From an uncultured Pseudomonadales bacterium (GTDB lineage Bacteria; Pseudomonadota; Gammaproteobacteria; Pseudomonadales; Cellvibrionaceae): a DNA stretch of 64,000 nt. The notes under the pieces are model-generated. The model did not search any database and was not told where the DNA came from. It saw only the letters and a list, made by a program, of their open reading frames with translations. This document shows positions 1 to 9,066 of this stretch, one piece after another. The stretch spans positions 868,001-932,000 of the forward strand of contig CANLDL010000001.1 in NCBI GenBank assembly GCA_947489425.1, read 5' to 3'. Position 1 is the first letter of the stretch. Each line of letters opens with the position of its first letter. The translations under genes were made by a program, and so were the position numbers.

Positions 1-2
1 TT

Positions 3-89
3 GCACCACCGGTTAAGCTTATCTCTACCCACGAAAAAGCGCTAGAGATTATTCCGTTGGCCCTACTCAAACAACATGCTTTGCAATAA
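3..89 (+). CDS. C-terminal end of an unidentified protein (partial)
   Basis: An open frame runs in from the left edge and stops with TAA at 87-89. The 28 visible residues end in ALLKQHALQ. It lies 54 bp before the TIGR03643 gene on the same strand, so it may be the upstream member of the same light/repair block. Too little is visible to name a family, and the frame could also be chance. Confidence 0.35.
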   Translation, partial: APPVKLISTHEKALEIIPLALLKQHALQ

Positions 90-143
90 TGTAACCATAA
101 ATAAAATCCACAAAAAACTGCACCAGTACTGGATACTTCTAAT

Positions 144-419
144 ATGAGTAAGCGACTAATGAAACATCACTCACTATCTGGCTCTGAGATTTCACGAGTA
201 ATAGAAATGGCATGGGAAGATAGAACTCCTTTCGAGGCGATTGAAACAAGTTTTGGCTTAAGCGAACCTAATGTCATCCAGCTAATGCGCAGGCAATTAA
301 AACCTCGCTCATTTAAAGTTTGGCGAGCGCGTGTTAGTGGTCGTACCACCAAACACAAAGCCCTGCGCCCAGCCAATGTTCTGCGCGGCTACTGCCCAAC
401 GCAATATAAACAACACTAG
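144..419 (+). CDS. TIGR03643 family protein (DUF2805)
   Basis: This 91-residue protein starts with [20 protein letters not shown] and continues with a helix-turn-helix-like stretch ([21 protein letters not shown]) and a basic tail with [14 protein letters not shown]. That pattern is the TIGR03643/DUF2805 family, small proteins of unknown function that usually sit beside photolyase or carotenoid-related genes. The context here is the same: a DUF2256 gene and a photolyase follow on the same strand. A role in DNA binding or in light-response control is inference only. The length matches the family. Confidence 0.85.
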   Translation: MSKRLMKHHSLSGSEISRVIEMAWEDRTPFEAIETSFGLSEPNVIQLMRRQLKPRSFKVWRARVSGRTTKHKALRPANVLRGYCPTQYKQH

Positions 420-441
420 CAATAATCGAAACCTCACAAAT

Positions 442-591
442 ATGGCCCATAAAAAAGTATACCTACCCAGTAAACAATGCGTATCCTGTGGCTTGCCTTT
501 TTTGTGGCGAAAGCGGTGGGCTAAAAACTGGGAGAGCGTAAAATATTGCTCCGAACGCTGTCGAAAAAACAAAACAGTTGATAAAAAATAA
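442..591 (+). CDS. DUF2256 domain-containing zinc-finger-like protein
   Basis: A 49-residue protein with two cysteine pairs, [10 protein letters not shown] near residues 11-20 and [12 protein letters not shown] near residues 33-44, around a conserved [11 protein letters not shown] core. This is the DUF2256 pattern and suggests a single zinc knuckle. The ATG at 442 is chosen because the family begins right before the first cysteine pair; an upstream start at 331 would add an unrelated extension overlapping the previous gene. The function is unknown. It lies between the TIGR03643 gene and the photolyase, a common arrangement. Confidence 0.8.
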   Translation: MAHKKVYLPSKQCVSCGLPFLWRKRWAKNWESVKYCSERCRKNKTVDKK

Positions 592-624
592 TCAAACAAT
601 AAAAATTCAGAAGCCACAACACTA

Positions 625-2190
625 ATGCCCACATTAAAAAAACACTATAAAACACTGCGTTTAATACTTGGCGACCAGCTCAATGCACAGCACAGCTGGT
701 ATAAACAAAAAGATGCCTCGACTTTATATGTTATTGCAGAGCTAAAACAAGAAACCAGCTATGTTAAACACCACGGCCAAAAGCTTTGTGCGTTTTTTGC
801 AGCTATGGCACAGTTTGCTAACGCCTTACAACAGGCTAACCATCAGGTTTTGTATTTAACCCTTGATCAAACCCATACATTTACATCACTCCCAGCACTA
901 ATCAAGCACCTGTGTAAAGAATACAGCATTGAGCATTTTGAATATCAACGCCCCGATGAACACCGCTTATTGACACAATTGACCGAGCTCGACCTGCCTA
1001 AAAAAATTAAGCAAGCAATGGTAGATAGCGAGCATTTTTTACTGCCCATTGATGAGATAAGTGATCATTTTAGCGAAGGTAAGCACCATAAAATGGAGTT
1101 CTTCTATCGTAAAATGCGCCGCCGTTTTAATATTCTTATGGATAACCATCAACCCCTAGGTGGGCAATGGAATTACGATGCCGAAAATAGAAGTAAACTC
1201 AAAAAAGAAGATCTCGAGCATATTCCTCAGCCGTTATTATTTGCTAACGACGTTGGCGAGATTACTGAACGTATAGATAAACACACTATTGAGTACTTTG
1301 GTAAAACAGACAAACAACTGCTATGGCCTACCAACAGACAACAAGCCACAAAGTTACTGCGTTTTTTTTGCGAGTATTGCCTACCACAATTTGGCAAATT
1401 TCAAGATGCAATGACTTGCAACAGCGCGCACCAATGGAGCTTGTATCACTCGCGATTATCTTTTGCCCTCAACAGTAAGATACTACACCCTCTTACCGTT
1501 ATTAATGAGGCAATCAATGCCTTTGAACAAGCTGCTGGCGATATCACATTGCCGCAAATTGAAGGGTTTATCCGGCAAATCCTTGGTTGGCGTGAATATA
1601 TTCGTGGTGTCTACTGGGCCAATATGCCCAAGTATCAAACCCTCAATCACTTTAATGCAAAGCAAAATTTACCCAAGTATTTTTGGACAGGTAAGACAAA
1701 AATGCAATGCATGAAGCAAGCCATTGAACAGTCACTTGATTATGCCTATGCACACCATATACAGCGCCTGATGATTACTGGAAATTTTTGCCTACTAACT
1801 GGGATCGACCCTAAGCAAGTCGATGCTTGGTATTTAGGTATTTATATTGATGCCATTGAATGGGTAGAGATGCCAAACACGCGAGGCATGAGCCAATTTG
1901 CCGACGGTGGGCTAATAGCCACTAAACCCTATGCTGCAGGTGGTAATTATATTAATAAAATGAGCGATTACTGCAAAAACTGCCACTATAAAATTAAAGA
2001 AAAAACTGGCGAAACTGCCTGCCCTTTTAACAGCTTATACTGGGGGTTTATGATCAAACACAAAGAAGAATTTGAAAAGAACCCACGCATTGGAATGATC
2101 TATCACAACTGGGGTAAGCAAGAACAAGATACACAACAGGCTGTATTAAAACGCGCTGCATGGTGCATTGAAAATCTAGACTATTTATAG
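625..2190 (+). CDS. Fe-S cluster (6-4) photolyase / cryptochrome-like protein
   Basis: This 521-residue protein belongs to the prokaryotic Fe-S photolyase/cryptochrome group (FeS-BCP, PhrB/CryB type), which uses FAD and light to repair UV (6-4) photoproducts. The N-terminus LRLILGDQLN is the typical start of the group's Rossmann-like domain. The C-terminal half has the FAD/DNA-binding helical domain (GWREYIRGVYW, then MPNTRGMSQFADGG). Four cysteines at about 362, 450, 453 and 466 have the same spacing (88, 3, 13) as the [4Fe-4S] ligands of Agrobacterium PhrB. The length is normal. Together with the TIGR03643 and DUF2256 genes it forms a recurrent light/DNA-repair cluster. A pure photoreceptor role cannot be excluded. 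Confidence 0.92.
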   Translation: MPTLKKHYKTLRLILGDQLNAQHSWYKQKDASTLYVIAELKQETSYVKHHGQKLCAFFAAMAQFANALQQANHQVLYLTLDQTHTFTSLPALIKHLCKEYSIEHFEYQRPDEHRLLTQLTELDLPKKIKQAMVDSEHFLLPIDEISDHFSEGKHHKMEFFYRKMRRRFNILMDNHQPLGGQWNYDAENRSKLKKEDLEHIPQPLLFANDVGEITERIDKHTIEYFGKTDKQLLWPTNRQQATKLLRFFCEYCLPQFGKFQDAMTCNSAHQWSLYHSRLSFALNSKILHPLTVINEAINAFEQAAGDITLPQIEGFIRQILGWREYIRGVYWANMPKYQTLNHFNAKQNLPKYFWTGKTKMQCMKQAIEQSLDYAYAHHIQRLMITGNFCLLTGIDPKQVDAWYLGIYIDAIEWVEMPNTRGMSQFADGGLIATKPYAAGGNYINKMSDYCKNCHYKIKEKTGETACPFNSLYWGFMIKHKEEFEKNPRIGMIYHNWGKQEQDTQQAVLKRAAWCIENLDYL

Positions 2191-2282
2191 CTTTTATATC
2201 GTTGAGATATTACTGTTATATAAGTAATACGGCTCTTCGCAACACAGTTTATAAGTAAACTCATAGTATGCAACTTACACAA

Positions 2283-2302
2283 TACTGTATATAATAACAG
2301 TA
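2283..2302. promoter_or_regulatory. LexA (SOS) operator
   Basis: TACTGTATATAATAACAGTA differs from the enterobacterial SOS box TACTGTATATATATACAGTA at only two internal positions and keeps the CTG-N10-CAG core. It ends 18 bp before the ATG at 2321, so LexA bound here would block transcription of the radical-SAM DNA repair gene and its downstream partner. The match is read directly; regulation is inferred. Confidence 0.8.
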
Positions 2303-2320
2303 TTGTGTAAGGATATTGCT

Positions 2321-3610
2321 ATGAACCTACAAAAAAAATTAGCGGTACTAGCAGATGCAGCCAAATATGATGCATCCTGTGCAAGCAGTGGCTCGATTAA
2401 AAGAAATTCCGTTAGCGGTAAAGGCGTTGGTTCTACTACCGGTGGTATGGGTATCTGCCATAGCTATTCACCCGATGGGCGATGCATCTCACTGCTTAAA
2501 ATATTGCTAACCAATTTTTGTATTTATGAATGTAGCTACTGTATTAACCGAGCCTCAAGTACCGTTAAGCGCGCACGATTTACTGTAGAAGAAGTGGTTA
2601 ACCTCACCCTCGATTTTTACAAACGCAACTACATAGAGGGGCTTTTTTTAAGCTCTGGTATTATACAATCCTCAGATTACACCATGGAGCAGTTGGTTAA
2701 TGTAGCTAAAACGCTGCGTAAAACCCACGACTTTAGAGGTTATATTCACCTTAAAACTATCCCCGATGCCAGCCCCGAGTTACTTCGCTTAGCAGGGCTT
2801 TATGCAGATCGCCTTAGTATTAACATCGAGCTGCCATCCAAAAAATCCTTAGCGCTTTATGCTCCCGAAAAAAACCCGACGACGATTAATAAATCCATGG
2901 GGCAATTGCGCGAGCATATTGATGAGTCGAAAGAAAGTCGCCGCAATAGCAAAAAAATCACCTCGACAGGTATGCGCAAAAAAACAAAAGCGACTAAGCT
3001 GGTTTATTCACCTGCTGGGCAAAGCACTCAGATGATTGTAGGTGCAGACACATCATCGGATGCGAAGATTTTAACTCTCGCCCATGGCCTTTATGGGCGC
3101 TATCAAATGCGCAGAGTTTACTATTCAGCCTTCAGCCCTATACCCAGTAGCGCAGAATTACTTCCTGCCCAATCCCCACCACTCGAGCGCGAGCATCGCC
3201 TTTATCAAGCTGATTGGCTATTACGTTTTTATGGGTTTGATGTCTCAGAAATTACCGAAGTCGACAAATCAAACACAGGGCAAAGCGGTATGCTCGACCT
3301 AGATATTGACCCTAAATTATCTTGGGCACTGCACCATAGAGACTTATTCCCTGTGGATATTAACCGCGCTCCACGCGAGATGATTTTGCGCATACCCGGC
3401 GTTGGCACTATTGGCACTGGGCGTATTATTAAGGCTCGCCAGTTTAGGCGATTGCGCTTTGGCGACCTTGTCAAATGTGGCGTATCAGTGAAACGCGTTG
3501 GGCCTTTTGTACAAACTGCCGACCATAACCCACAGGCTTATTTATTGGAGCAAGAGAATTTAAAACAACACTTTATAAAAAAATCCTCCCCTCAACTGAG
3601 TTTATTTTAA
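2321..3610 (+). CDS. Putative DNA modification/repair radical SAM protein (TIGR03916 type)
   Basis: A radical-SAM enzyme of about 429 residues. The cluster motif is CIYECSYC (cysteines near 67, 71 and 74), binding the [4Fe-4S] cluster that cleaves SAM. A helix-hairpin-helix module sits near the C-terminus (INRAPREMILRIPGVG), pointing to nucleic acid binding. This matches the family annotated as putative DNA modification/repair radical SAM protein, which is genetically linked to TIGR03915 and uracil-DNA-glycosylase-like proteins. The TIGR03915 gene follows 54 bp downstream. The ATG at 2321 is preferred over the upstream TTG at 2303 because AAGGA lies 7 bp before it. A LexA box just upstream implies SOS induction. 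The substrate lesion is unknown. Confidence 0.88.
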   Translation: MNLQKKLAVLADAAKYDASCASSGSIKRNSVSGKGVGSTTGGMGICHSYSPDGRCISLLKILLTNFCIYECSYCINRASSTVKRARFTVEEVVNLTLDFYKRNYIEGLFLSSGIIQSSDYTMEQLVNVAKTLRKTHDFRGYIHLKTIPDASPELLRLAGLYADRLSINIELPSKKSLALYAPEKNPTTINKSMGQLREHIDESKESRRNSKKITSTGMRKKTKATKLVYSPAGQSTQMIVGADTSSDAKILTLAHGLYGRYQMRRVYYSAFSPIPSSAELLPAQSPPLEREHRLYQADWLLRFYGFDVSEITEVDKSNTGQSGMLDLDIDPKLSWALHHRDLFPVDINRAPREMILRIPGVGTIGTGRIIKARQFRRLRFGDLVKCGVSVKRVGPFVQTADHNPQAYLLEQENLKQHFIKKSSPQLSLF

Positions 3611-3664
3611 TTGTGTCTTTTTAAGTAGTCTATTTGTAAGTAATACTTAGAGAATGTAGCTTTT

Positions 3665-4576
3665 ATGTTTACCGTTGATGTTGAAGACTTTAACCACTGG
3701 CGCCAACAAGCCCGTGAGTTATTAAAGCGTAATGTGCCACCAGATAACATCGCTTGGCAATACGCAGGCCAATACTCACTTGCTTTTAGCGAGACAAGTA
3801 ATACTATGCTAGCCCTACCTGTTATCAATAAAGAGTTAACACTACCAAGAGAATTTTTTAGGCTTGCAAAAACCGTTGCCTGCTTTCGTGATGATAGCAT
3901 CTGGGCTTTATTGTACAGTATCGCATGGCGGCTACTATTTGAAGACCGTCGCTTATTAGAGTTTACCTTAGACAAACAAGTTGCGCGCTTACTAGCTATG
4001 CGTAAAACCATTGCGCGCGATATGCATAAAATGGAAGCCTTTGTACGTTTTAAGCGCATCGACGAGACGACACTAAAAGAGAGGCCCGAACTTGCCGAAA
4101 ACACTCATGATTTACCCCAAGGCACTAATGACTTATCAGAATATTATGTTGCTTGGTTTGAGCCGGAGCACTTAATTGTTCCACTCAAAACCTCTTTTTT
4201 TATTAAACGTTTCAACAATATGCGCTGGTCAATACTAACACCCGATATTTGCGCCCATTGGGATACGCAACAATTAACCTACACCAAAGGAATAAATCGC
4301 AGCCCAACTATAGAAGATGATCTCGAAAATTTATGGCTGGAGTATTACAAAAATATATTCAACCCTGCGAGACTTAAGGTTAAAGCCATGCAATCGGAGA
4401 TGCCCAAAAAGTACTGGGCTAATCTACCCGAGGCTGCGCTAATCAAAGATCTCACTCGTAGTGCCCAAACAAAAACCGACACCATGATTACTGATAACAG
4501 CAGACCAGCTTGGGAGAAAACAGCTAAATCGAGTTTTATACAAAGGGAACAAAAGAAGCTTAGAGAAAAGCGCTAA
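3665..4576 (+). CDS. TIGR03915 family putative DNA repair protein (DUF4130)
   Basis: A 303-residue protein matching the family that partners the radical-SAM repair protein. Recognisable blocks are DFNHWRQQARELLKRNVPPD at the N-terminus, the charged helix MRKTIARDMHKMEAFVRFKR (residues about 119-138), and the EYYVAWFEPEHLIV and MRWSILTPD segments. In many bacteria this domain is fused to a uracil-DNA-glycosylase-like domain. Here the protein ends shortly after LWLEYYKNIFNPARLK with only a basic tail, so it is the stand-alone form. It probably forms a two-gene SOS-regulated unit with the preceding gene. The biochemical role is unproven. Confidence 0.85.
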   Translation: MFTVDVEDFNHWRQQARELLKRNVPPDNIAWQYAGQYSLAFSETSNTMLALPVINKELTLPREFFRLAKTVACFRDDSIWALLYSIAWRLLFEDRRLLEFTLDKQVARLLAMRKTIARDMHKMEAFVRFKRIDETTLKERPELAENTHDLPQGTNDLSEYYVAWFEPEHLIVPLKTSFFIKRFNNMRWSILTPDICAHWDTQQLTYTKGINRSPTIEDDLENLWLEYYKNIFNPARLKVKAMQSEMPKKYWANLPEAALIKDLTRSAQTKTDTMITDNSRPAWEKTAKSSFIQREQKKLREKR

Positions 4577-4671
4577 TATTTCTTCGCTTATACCTATACA
4601 TGTATTGCTATAAAAGTAGATTTGATTTTAAAAAATTGTTAGCTTTACAATAACCCATCAAGGACGGATCA

Positions 4672-5850
4672 ATGATTCAAGCCTTTGCTATTAGCAATTA
4701 CCGCTCACTAAGAGACATAGTAGCCCCCTTAGAACAACTCAATGTTGTTACTGGTGCTAACGGCAGTGGTAAATCTAATTTGTATAAATCACTCAAACTA
4801 CTTTCTGAGGCAGCCTCTGGCAATTTAGTCAATGCGCTGGCTAAAGAAGGCGGGTTAGACTCGTTATTTTGGGCAGGGCCAGAGTCTTTTTCGAGGGAGA
4901 TGAAAGCGGGTACACAAGCGATACAAGGCGGACCAAGGCAGGCAGCAGTTAAACTTAAGCTGGGATTTTGTAGCGATGATTTTGGTTATTCCGTTTCGCT
5001 AGGTTTACCGCCCCCTCCAATGCCTGATAACCCAGACCCATCGATGTTTAGCCTAGATCCAGAAATAAAAAGAGAGTGCATATGGGCAGGGCCTAGTTAT
5101 CGGCCCGCAACCTGCCTAGTAGACAGAAAGGGACCATTAGTTAAGGTAAGGCTGGGAAGTAAATGGGAAGTCTATGTGCAAAACATGAACGCTTTTGAAA
5201 GTATTCTCAATGAAATTGTAGATCCTATCGCCGTACCAGAGATTTTTTCGATACGAAGTATTATTAAAAGCTGGCGTTTCTATGATCACTTTCGCACAGA
5301 CAAAGAATCCATTATCAGAACACCCCAAATAGGCACTCGAACCCCAGTATTAGACCATGATGGCCATGATCTTGTAGCGGCATTGCGAACTATTATCGAA
5401 ATAGGCGATAAAGAAGCTCTAGACTTGGCAATAGACGATGCATTCCCTGGCGCTAGAATAGCCATAAGTGTCGATGAAGGCACACGTTTTACCCTGCAAT
5501 TTTATCAACATGGTTTATTGCGGCCGCTAGATCAATCCGAATTATCTGATGGTACATTGAGATATTTATTGTTAGTGGCTGCCCTACTCACACCTCGCCC
5601 ACCAGAGTTATTGGTGCTAAATGAACCCGAGACAAGTCTACACCCAGATTTAATCCCTGCCTTAGCGCGCTTAATTGTCCGCACTTCTAGAGAAGCTCAA
5701 GTATGGATCGTTTCGCACTCAACAAAATTAGTCAAAGAATTAAATATGGATACAGATACTCACTCGATTTCTCTCGTTAAAGAACTCGGCGAAACAATAA
5801 TAAAAGATCAAGGATTATTAGATAAGCCTTCTTGGCACTGGCCAGATTAA
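4672..5850 (+). CDS. AAA/RecF-like ATPase (OLD-family type, COG4637-like)
   Basis: A 392-residue P-loop ATPase. Walker A is GANGSGKS at residues 28-35, right after the start MIQAFAISNYRSLRD that typifies RecF/SMC-like predicted ATPases. Walker B and the D-loop are in LLVLNEPETSLHPDL (about 311-325), with a preceding signature-like SELSDGTLRYL and a following H-loop WIVSHS. There is no TOPRIM or nuclease domain after the ATPase, so it is the short stand-alone form. Such proteins occur in DNA repair and in defence systems. A GNAT gene follows 27 bp downstream, probably co-transcribed. The precise role is unknown. Confidence 0.82.
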   Translation: MIQAFAISNYRSLRDIVAPLEQLNVVTGANGSGKSNLYKSLKLLSEAASGNLVNALAKEGGLDSLFWAGPESFSREMKAGTQAIQGGPRQAAVKLKLGFCSDDFGYSVSLGLPPPPMPDNPDPSMFSLDPEIKRECIWAGPSYRPATCLVDRKGPLVKVRLGSKWEVYVQNMNAFESILNEIVDPIAVPEIFSIRSIIKSWRFYDHFRTDKESIIRTPQIGTRTPVLDHDGHDLVAALRTIIEIGDKEALDLAIDDAFPGARIAISVDEGTRFTLQFYQHGLLRPLDQSELSDGTLRYLLLVAALLTPRPPELLVLNEPETSLHPDLIPALARLIVRTSREAQVWIVSHSTKLVKELNMDTDTHSISLVKELGETIIKDQGLLDKPSWHWPD

Positions 5851-5877
5851 AACCAAGTACTGTGATAAGGGAAGCTG

Positions 5878-6345
5878 ATGGAGCATACGATAACAATACG
5901 TAGAGCAATACCGCAAGATTTAGCCGACATATCTGAGTGCGCCCGCGAAGCCTATGCTAAATATATTGATCGAATAGGTAAAAAACCTGCACCTATGCTG
6001 GCAGATTTTGAATCACAAATTAAGCTTGGTTACATAACTGTTATATTAATTGAGAACACACTTGCTGGGTATATCGTTTTCTATCAACAAAAGAATCATT
6101 TACAGATAGAAAATATAGCGATCTATCCAAGATATACAGGCAAAGGGCTAGGCCGTCAACTACTCGAGCACGCGGGGAGAGTCGGAGAAAAAAATGGGCA
6201 AACAGCATTAGAGTTATATACCAATGTAAAGATGTTTGAGAACCTTAGTTTATACAAAAAGCTGGGATATCAAGAGATTGATCGTAGAATAGAAGATGGG
6301 TTTGAGCGCGTTTATTTTAGAAAGACGTTACCTAGTAAGACTTAG
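5878..6345 (+). CDS. GNAT family N-acetyltransferase
   Basis: A 155-residue acetyltransferase. The N-terminal ITIRRAIPQDLADISECARE is the usual first strand and helix of the fold. The acetyl-CoA pyrophosphate loop is YTGKGLGRQLLEHA (about residues 84-97), and the C-terminal part SLYKKLGYQEIDRRIEDGFERVYF is the usual end of the domain. It follows the ATPase gene closely and converges on the response regulator gene on the other strand. The substrate (protein, amine or amino acid) cannot be told from sequence. Confidence 0.85.
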   Translation: MEHTITIRRAIPQDLADISECAREAYAKYIDRIGKKPAPMLADFESQIKLGYITVILIENTLAGYIVFYQQKNHLQIENIAIYPRYTGKGLGRQLLEHAGRVGEKNGQTALELYTNVKMFENLSLYKKLGYQEIDRRIEDGFERVYFRKTLPSKT

Positions 6346-6359
6346 CAATAATCACTCTA

Positions 6360-7631
6360 TTAGCTACCATCGTTAGTAATATCTCCCCTTCGAAAACGAG
6401 AGAATTCACGTAAGCTATTAGTTTCATCAACTCTGCTTTTTAAGGTTTTTTGCTCAATTGGAATTTGTATACGAAAGCAGGTTTTTGAGCTAGGTGTATG
6501 TAGGCTAATAAGCCCATCATGCTGCATGACACAAAATTGCGCCATCGTTAAGTTTAAGCCGACATGGTAGTTTTTTGTAAAATTAAAATCTTCTGAGCTA
6601 GGTAAGACTGAATAATCTGTATTATTATTTTTACATGTTGTGTGTAGTGCAACAAAGCACAATTTAGCATGGGGCTTGTTTTTACCGTTATCGATAACAT
6701 CAATATGAATCATTTCATTATTATTTACGTAAGCATGCACAGAAACAGTAGCAGTTTTCTCTTTTTGCTGATCAAGGCAAGCAAATACAACGGCATTTTC
6801 TATAAGCGATTTTATTGCAAACCCTAATGTATCACGACTAACTAATATATTGCCGATACTTTCATCATAGGCTGTATCCCAGTTAATGATAAGTCCAGCA
6901 TTATTTGATTTTTCTTGTGCCTGATGAACTATCGATTCGACTAAATTTGTAGGAGACTGAGACTGAAAGCTTTTTTTACCAAGGTATAGCTCGCTAAATT
7001 TTGCCAGCCTACGCATGATTAGATCAAAATGAGAATCGGCATAACGTTGCGCCTGTGACTGAAAATGATAATAAAGCTCATGGGAAAACTCACCAAAAAA
7101 AGAGAGATTCTCAAGCTGCTCTAGCTTATTAACCAATGAGTCATTTGTTTTTTTCTCGTCTATCAACTGCTTAAGACGATAATAAGAGCGAAAAGCCGCC
7201 ACTAAGACAGACTTTATATCATCAACACCTAACCTTCCTTTTTCGAGGTACCCATCAATATCATAATCTAATAATGTTTGTAATTTTGATAGTTGAGTAT
7301 GCCCCGTTCGTAAAATGATACGCATATCAGAGTTAGTCGATCTGATATAGCTGGCGATTTTAAGGCCACTGTCTTCTTCTTCCATGATCACATCTAGCAA
7401 TGCGACCGCGATATCTTCATGTACACCGATTAACTCCATTGCTTCCTTTACTGAATGAGCTTTGAGGATAACAACTGAGCGATTTAAAAAGCGGAAGTCT
7501 TCCAGCAAAGCACTGATCGAATAAATCACACTTTCTTCATCATCAACAACTAAAAGCTTCCAGGCATTTTCTGTGCTATCGTTAGGGTCTGAGGGTGGCT
7601 CAGACTTTATAAATTTAACTAATTTGTCCAA
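6360..7631 (-). CDS. Response regulator with C-terminal kinase-like ATPase domain
   Basis: A 423-residue protein with an N-terminal receiver domain (KLLVVDDEES at about 26-34, phosphoacceptor Asp80 in VALLDVIM, and a lysine in GYLEKGRLG). A helical linker contains GEFSHELYYHFQ, which could be a weak dimerisation box. The C-terminal half resembles a histidine-kinase ATP-binding domain (IKSLIENAVVF as N-box, IDVIDNGK as G1-box). The G2 region is poor, so ATP binding may be lost. It is transcribed away from a membrane histidine kinase that starts 100 bp off, which is the likely partner. There is no DNA-binding output domain, so the output is probably protein-protein or phosphotransfer. Confidence 0.8.
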   Translation of the reverse strand: MDKLVKFIKSEPPSDPNDSTENAWKLLVVDDEESVIYSISALLEDFRFLNRSVVILKAHSVKEAMELIGVHEDIAVALLDVIMEEEDSGLKIASYIRSTNSDMRIILRTGHTQLSKLQTLLDYDIDGYLEKGRLGVDDIKSVLVAAFRSYYRLKQLIDEKKTNDSLVNKLEQLENLSFFGEFSHELYYHFQSQAQRYADSHFDLIMRRLAKFSELYLGKKSFQSQSPTNLVESIVHQAQEKSNNAGLIINWDTAYDESIGNILVSRDTLGFAIKSLIENAVVFACLDQQKEKTATVSVHAYVNNNEMIHIDVIDNGKNKPHAKLCFVALHTTCKNNNTDYSVLPSSEDFNFTKNYHVGLNLTMAQFCVMQHDGLISLHTPSSKTCFRIQIPIEQKTLKSRVDETNSLREFSRFRRGDITNDGS

Positions 7632-7731
7632 TGTATTGATCTCATTAATACGAACTTACTATATAAGTATATGCGATATACTCCATTATCTTATACTTAC
7701 TATAGACATTTATCCAAATATAAAGATTTTA

Positions 7732-9060
7732 ATGCTAAAACTCGATCTATCATCACTATTTTCAATTAAAAGTACCCTGCATGATCGGCAGATTGTTCGC
7801 TCCCAAGTATATATACTACTTGCAACCATACTTGTCGCTGCGTGGATCCCCTTTGATTATATTCTAGCACCCGATCAATTCTACTTCTTTCTTAGCCTAA
7901 GAGTTATATATATTCTATTTTGCATTATTTGCTTATATGTATATCTTAAAAAACTAAAAGTAAGTTACTACTATCTTTTTATGGCCAATTATTACCTTCT
8001 CATCTTCTTATTAGGGATAATGGTAATTCTTGCCGATGATTTTTATGCATATCTTTTTGGATATTCAACAATATTTATTGGTGCAGCTGCTCTACTCTTG
8101 TGGGGCTACCCTTCAGTTCTCAGCTCTTATATTATTGTGGCAGTACAGATGGTTGGTGGATACTCGATTTATGCTGAGCGCCTATCAGAAACCGAGATCG
8201 TAGGAGGTGGGTTCTTTTTATTAAATGTGCTGTCAATAACATTAGTATCCGTTTACCTTTCTCACAAATCTGCCATTGTGATTGACAAATCAACAGAAAA
8301 GCTCATTGCTCTTGAAAAAAGAGAAACTATTAATACATTGGCCTCAGGAATTGCTCACGAGATAAACACACCGCTTGAAGCTGTTAACTCACTCTCTGAT
8401 TTAAGCAAAATCAAGCTTGAATCTATATTATCTGACTTTAATAATAACGCGCTAGTAGAAAACGACTTTAGAGACAACTTAAAAAAACTCATACAGCATA
8501 GCCTTATAATCAACAAACAATCCGTACATGCTGCATCGTTAGTCTCGACATTTAAAACAGTATCGGTAGATCAACATCATGAAAATGAGAAGAGTCGATT
8601 TAATTTAAAACGTCAGATAGAAAAAGTAGTAGCTACCCTATCCCATAAAACAAAAAAATATGAAGTTAGTATACACATTAAATGTAGCAGTCATATCGAG
8701 CTATACAGCTACCCTGGTGATTTTTTTCAGATAATTACTAATTTAATCGACAATTCTATTTTACATGCATTTTCAGGCCGTCAGGATAATCGTATTAATA
8801 TTACCGTCTTTACCGACAAACGAAACTTAACAATAGATTATCAAGACAATGGGTGTGGAATAGCAGACTCGATAGTAAAACAGATATTCGACCCATTTTT
8901 TACAACACAGAGAGGCTCCGGTGGCAGCGGCTTAGGCATGCATATTGTCTATAACATTGTTACCCAAAAATTAGGTGGGACAATTGATTGTTCCACCAAA
9001 GTTAATAAAGGCGTGACATTCACCATTCAAATGCCACGCCATGAACTATTTAGCAAATAA
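7732..9060 (+). CDS. Membrane sensor histidine kinase
   Basis: About 442 residues. The N-terminal third is a set of roughly six hydrophobic helices (for example LLATILVAAWIPFDYILA and YLLIFLLGIMVILADDF) with no large periplasmic loop, so it probably senses within the membrane. The phosphoacceptor is His209 in IAHEINTPLEAV. The catalytic domain has an N-box (ITNLIDNSILHAF), a G1-box (IDYQDNGCGI), an F-box (IFDPFFTTQ) and a G2-box (GSGGSGLGMHIV). ATG 7732 is chosen because an upstream start at 7573 would overlap the divergent regulator gene by 59 bp and lacks conserved sequence. The partner is probably the divergent response regulator. Confidence 0.88.
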   Translation: MLKLDLSSLFSIKSTLHDRQIVRSQVYILLATILVAAWIPFDYILAPDQFYFFLSLRVIYILFCIICLYVYLKKLKVSYYYLFMANYYLLIFLLGIMVILADDFYAYLFGYSTIFIGAAALLLWGYPSVLSSYIIVAVQMVGGYSIYAERLSETEIVGGGFFLLNVLSITLVSVYLSHKSAIVIDKSTEKLIALEKRETINTLASGIAHEINTPLEAVNSLSDLSKIKLESILSDFNNNALVENDFRDNLKKLIQHSLIINKQSVHAASLVSTFKTVSVDQHHENEKSRFNLKRQIEKVVATLSHKTKKYEVSIHIKCSSHIELYSYPGDFFQIITNLIDNSILHAFSGRQDNRINITVFTDKRNLTIDYQDNGCGIADSIVKQIFDPFFTTQRGSGGSGLGMHIVYNIVTQKLGGTIDCSTKVNKGVTFTIQMPRHELFSK

Positions 9061-9066
9061 AAAGGG

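Noticed and set aside
2209-2230. Second LexA box before the radical-SAM gene
   Set aside because: ATTACT/AGTAAT dyad is present but CTG-N10-CAG is not kept on the right half.
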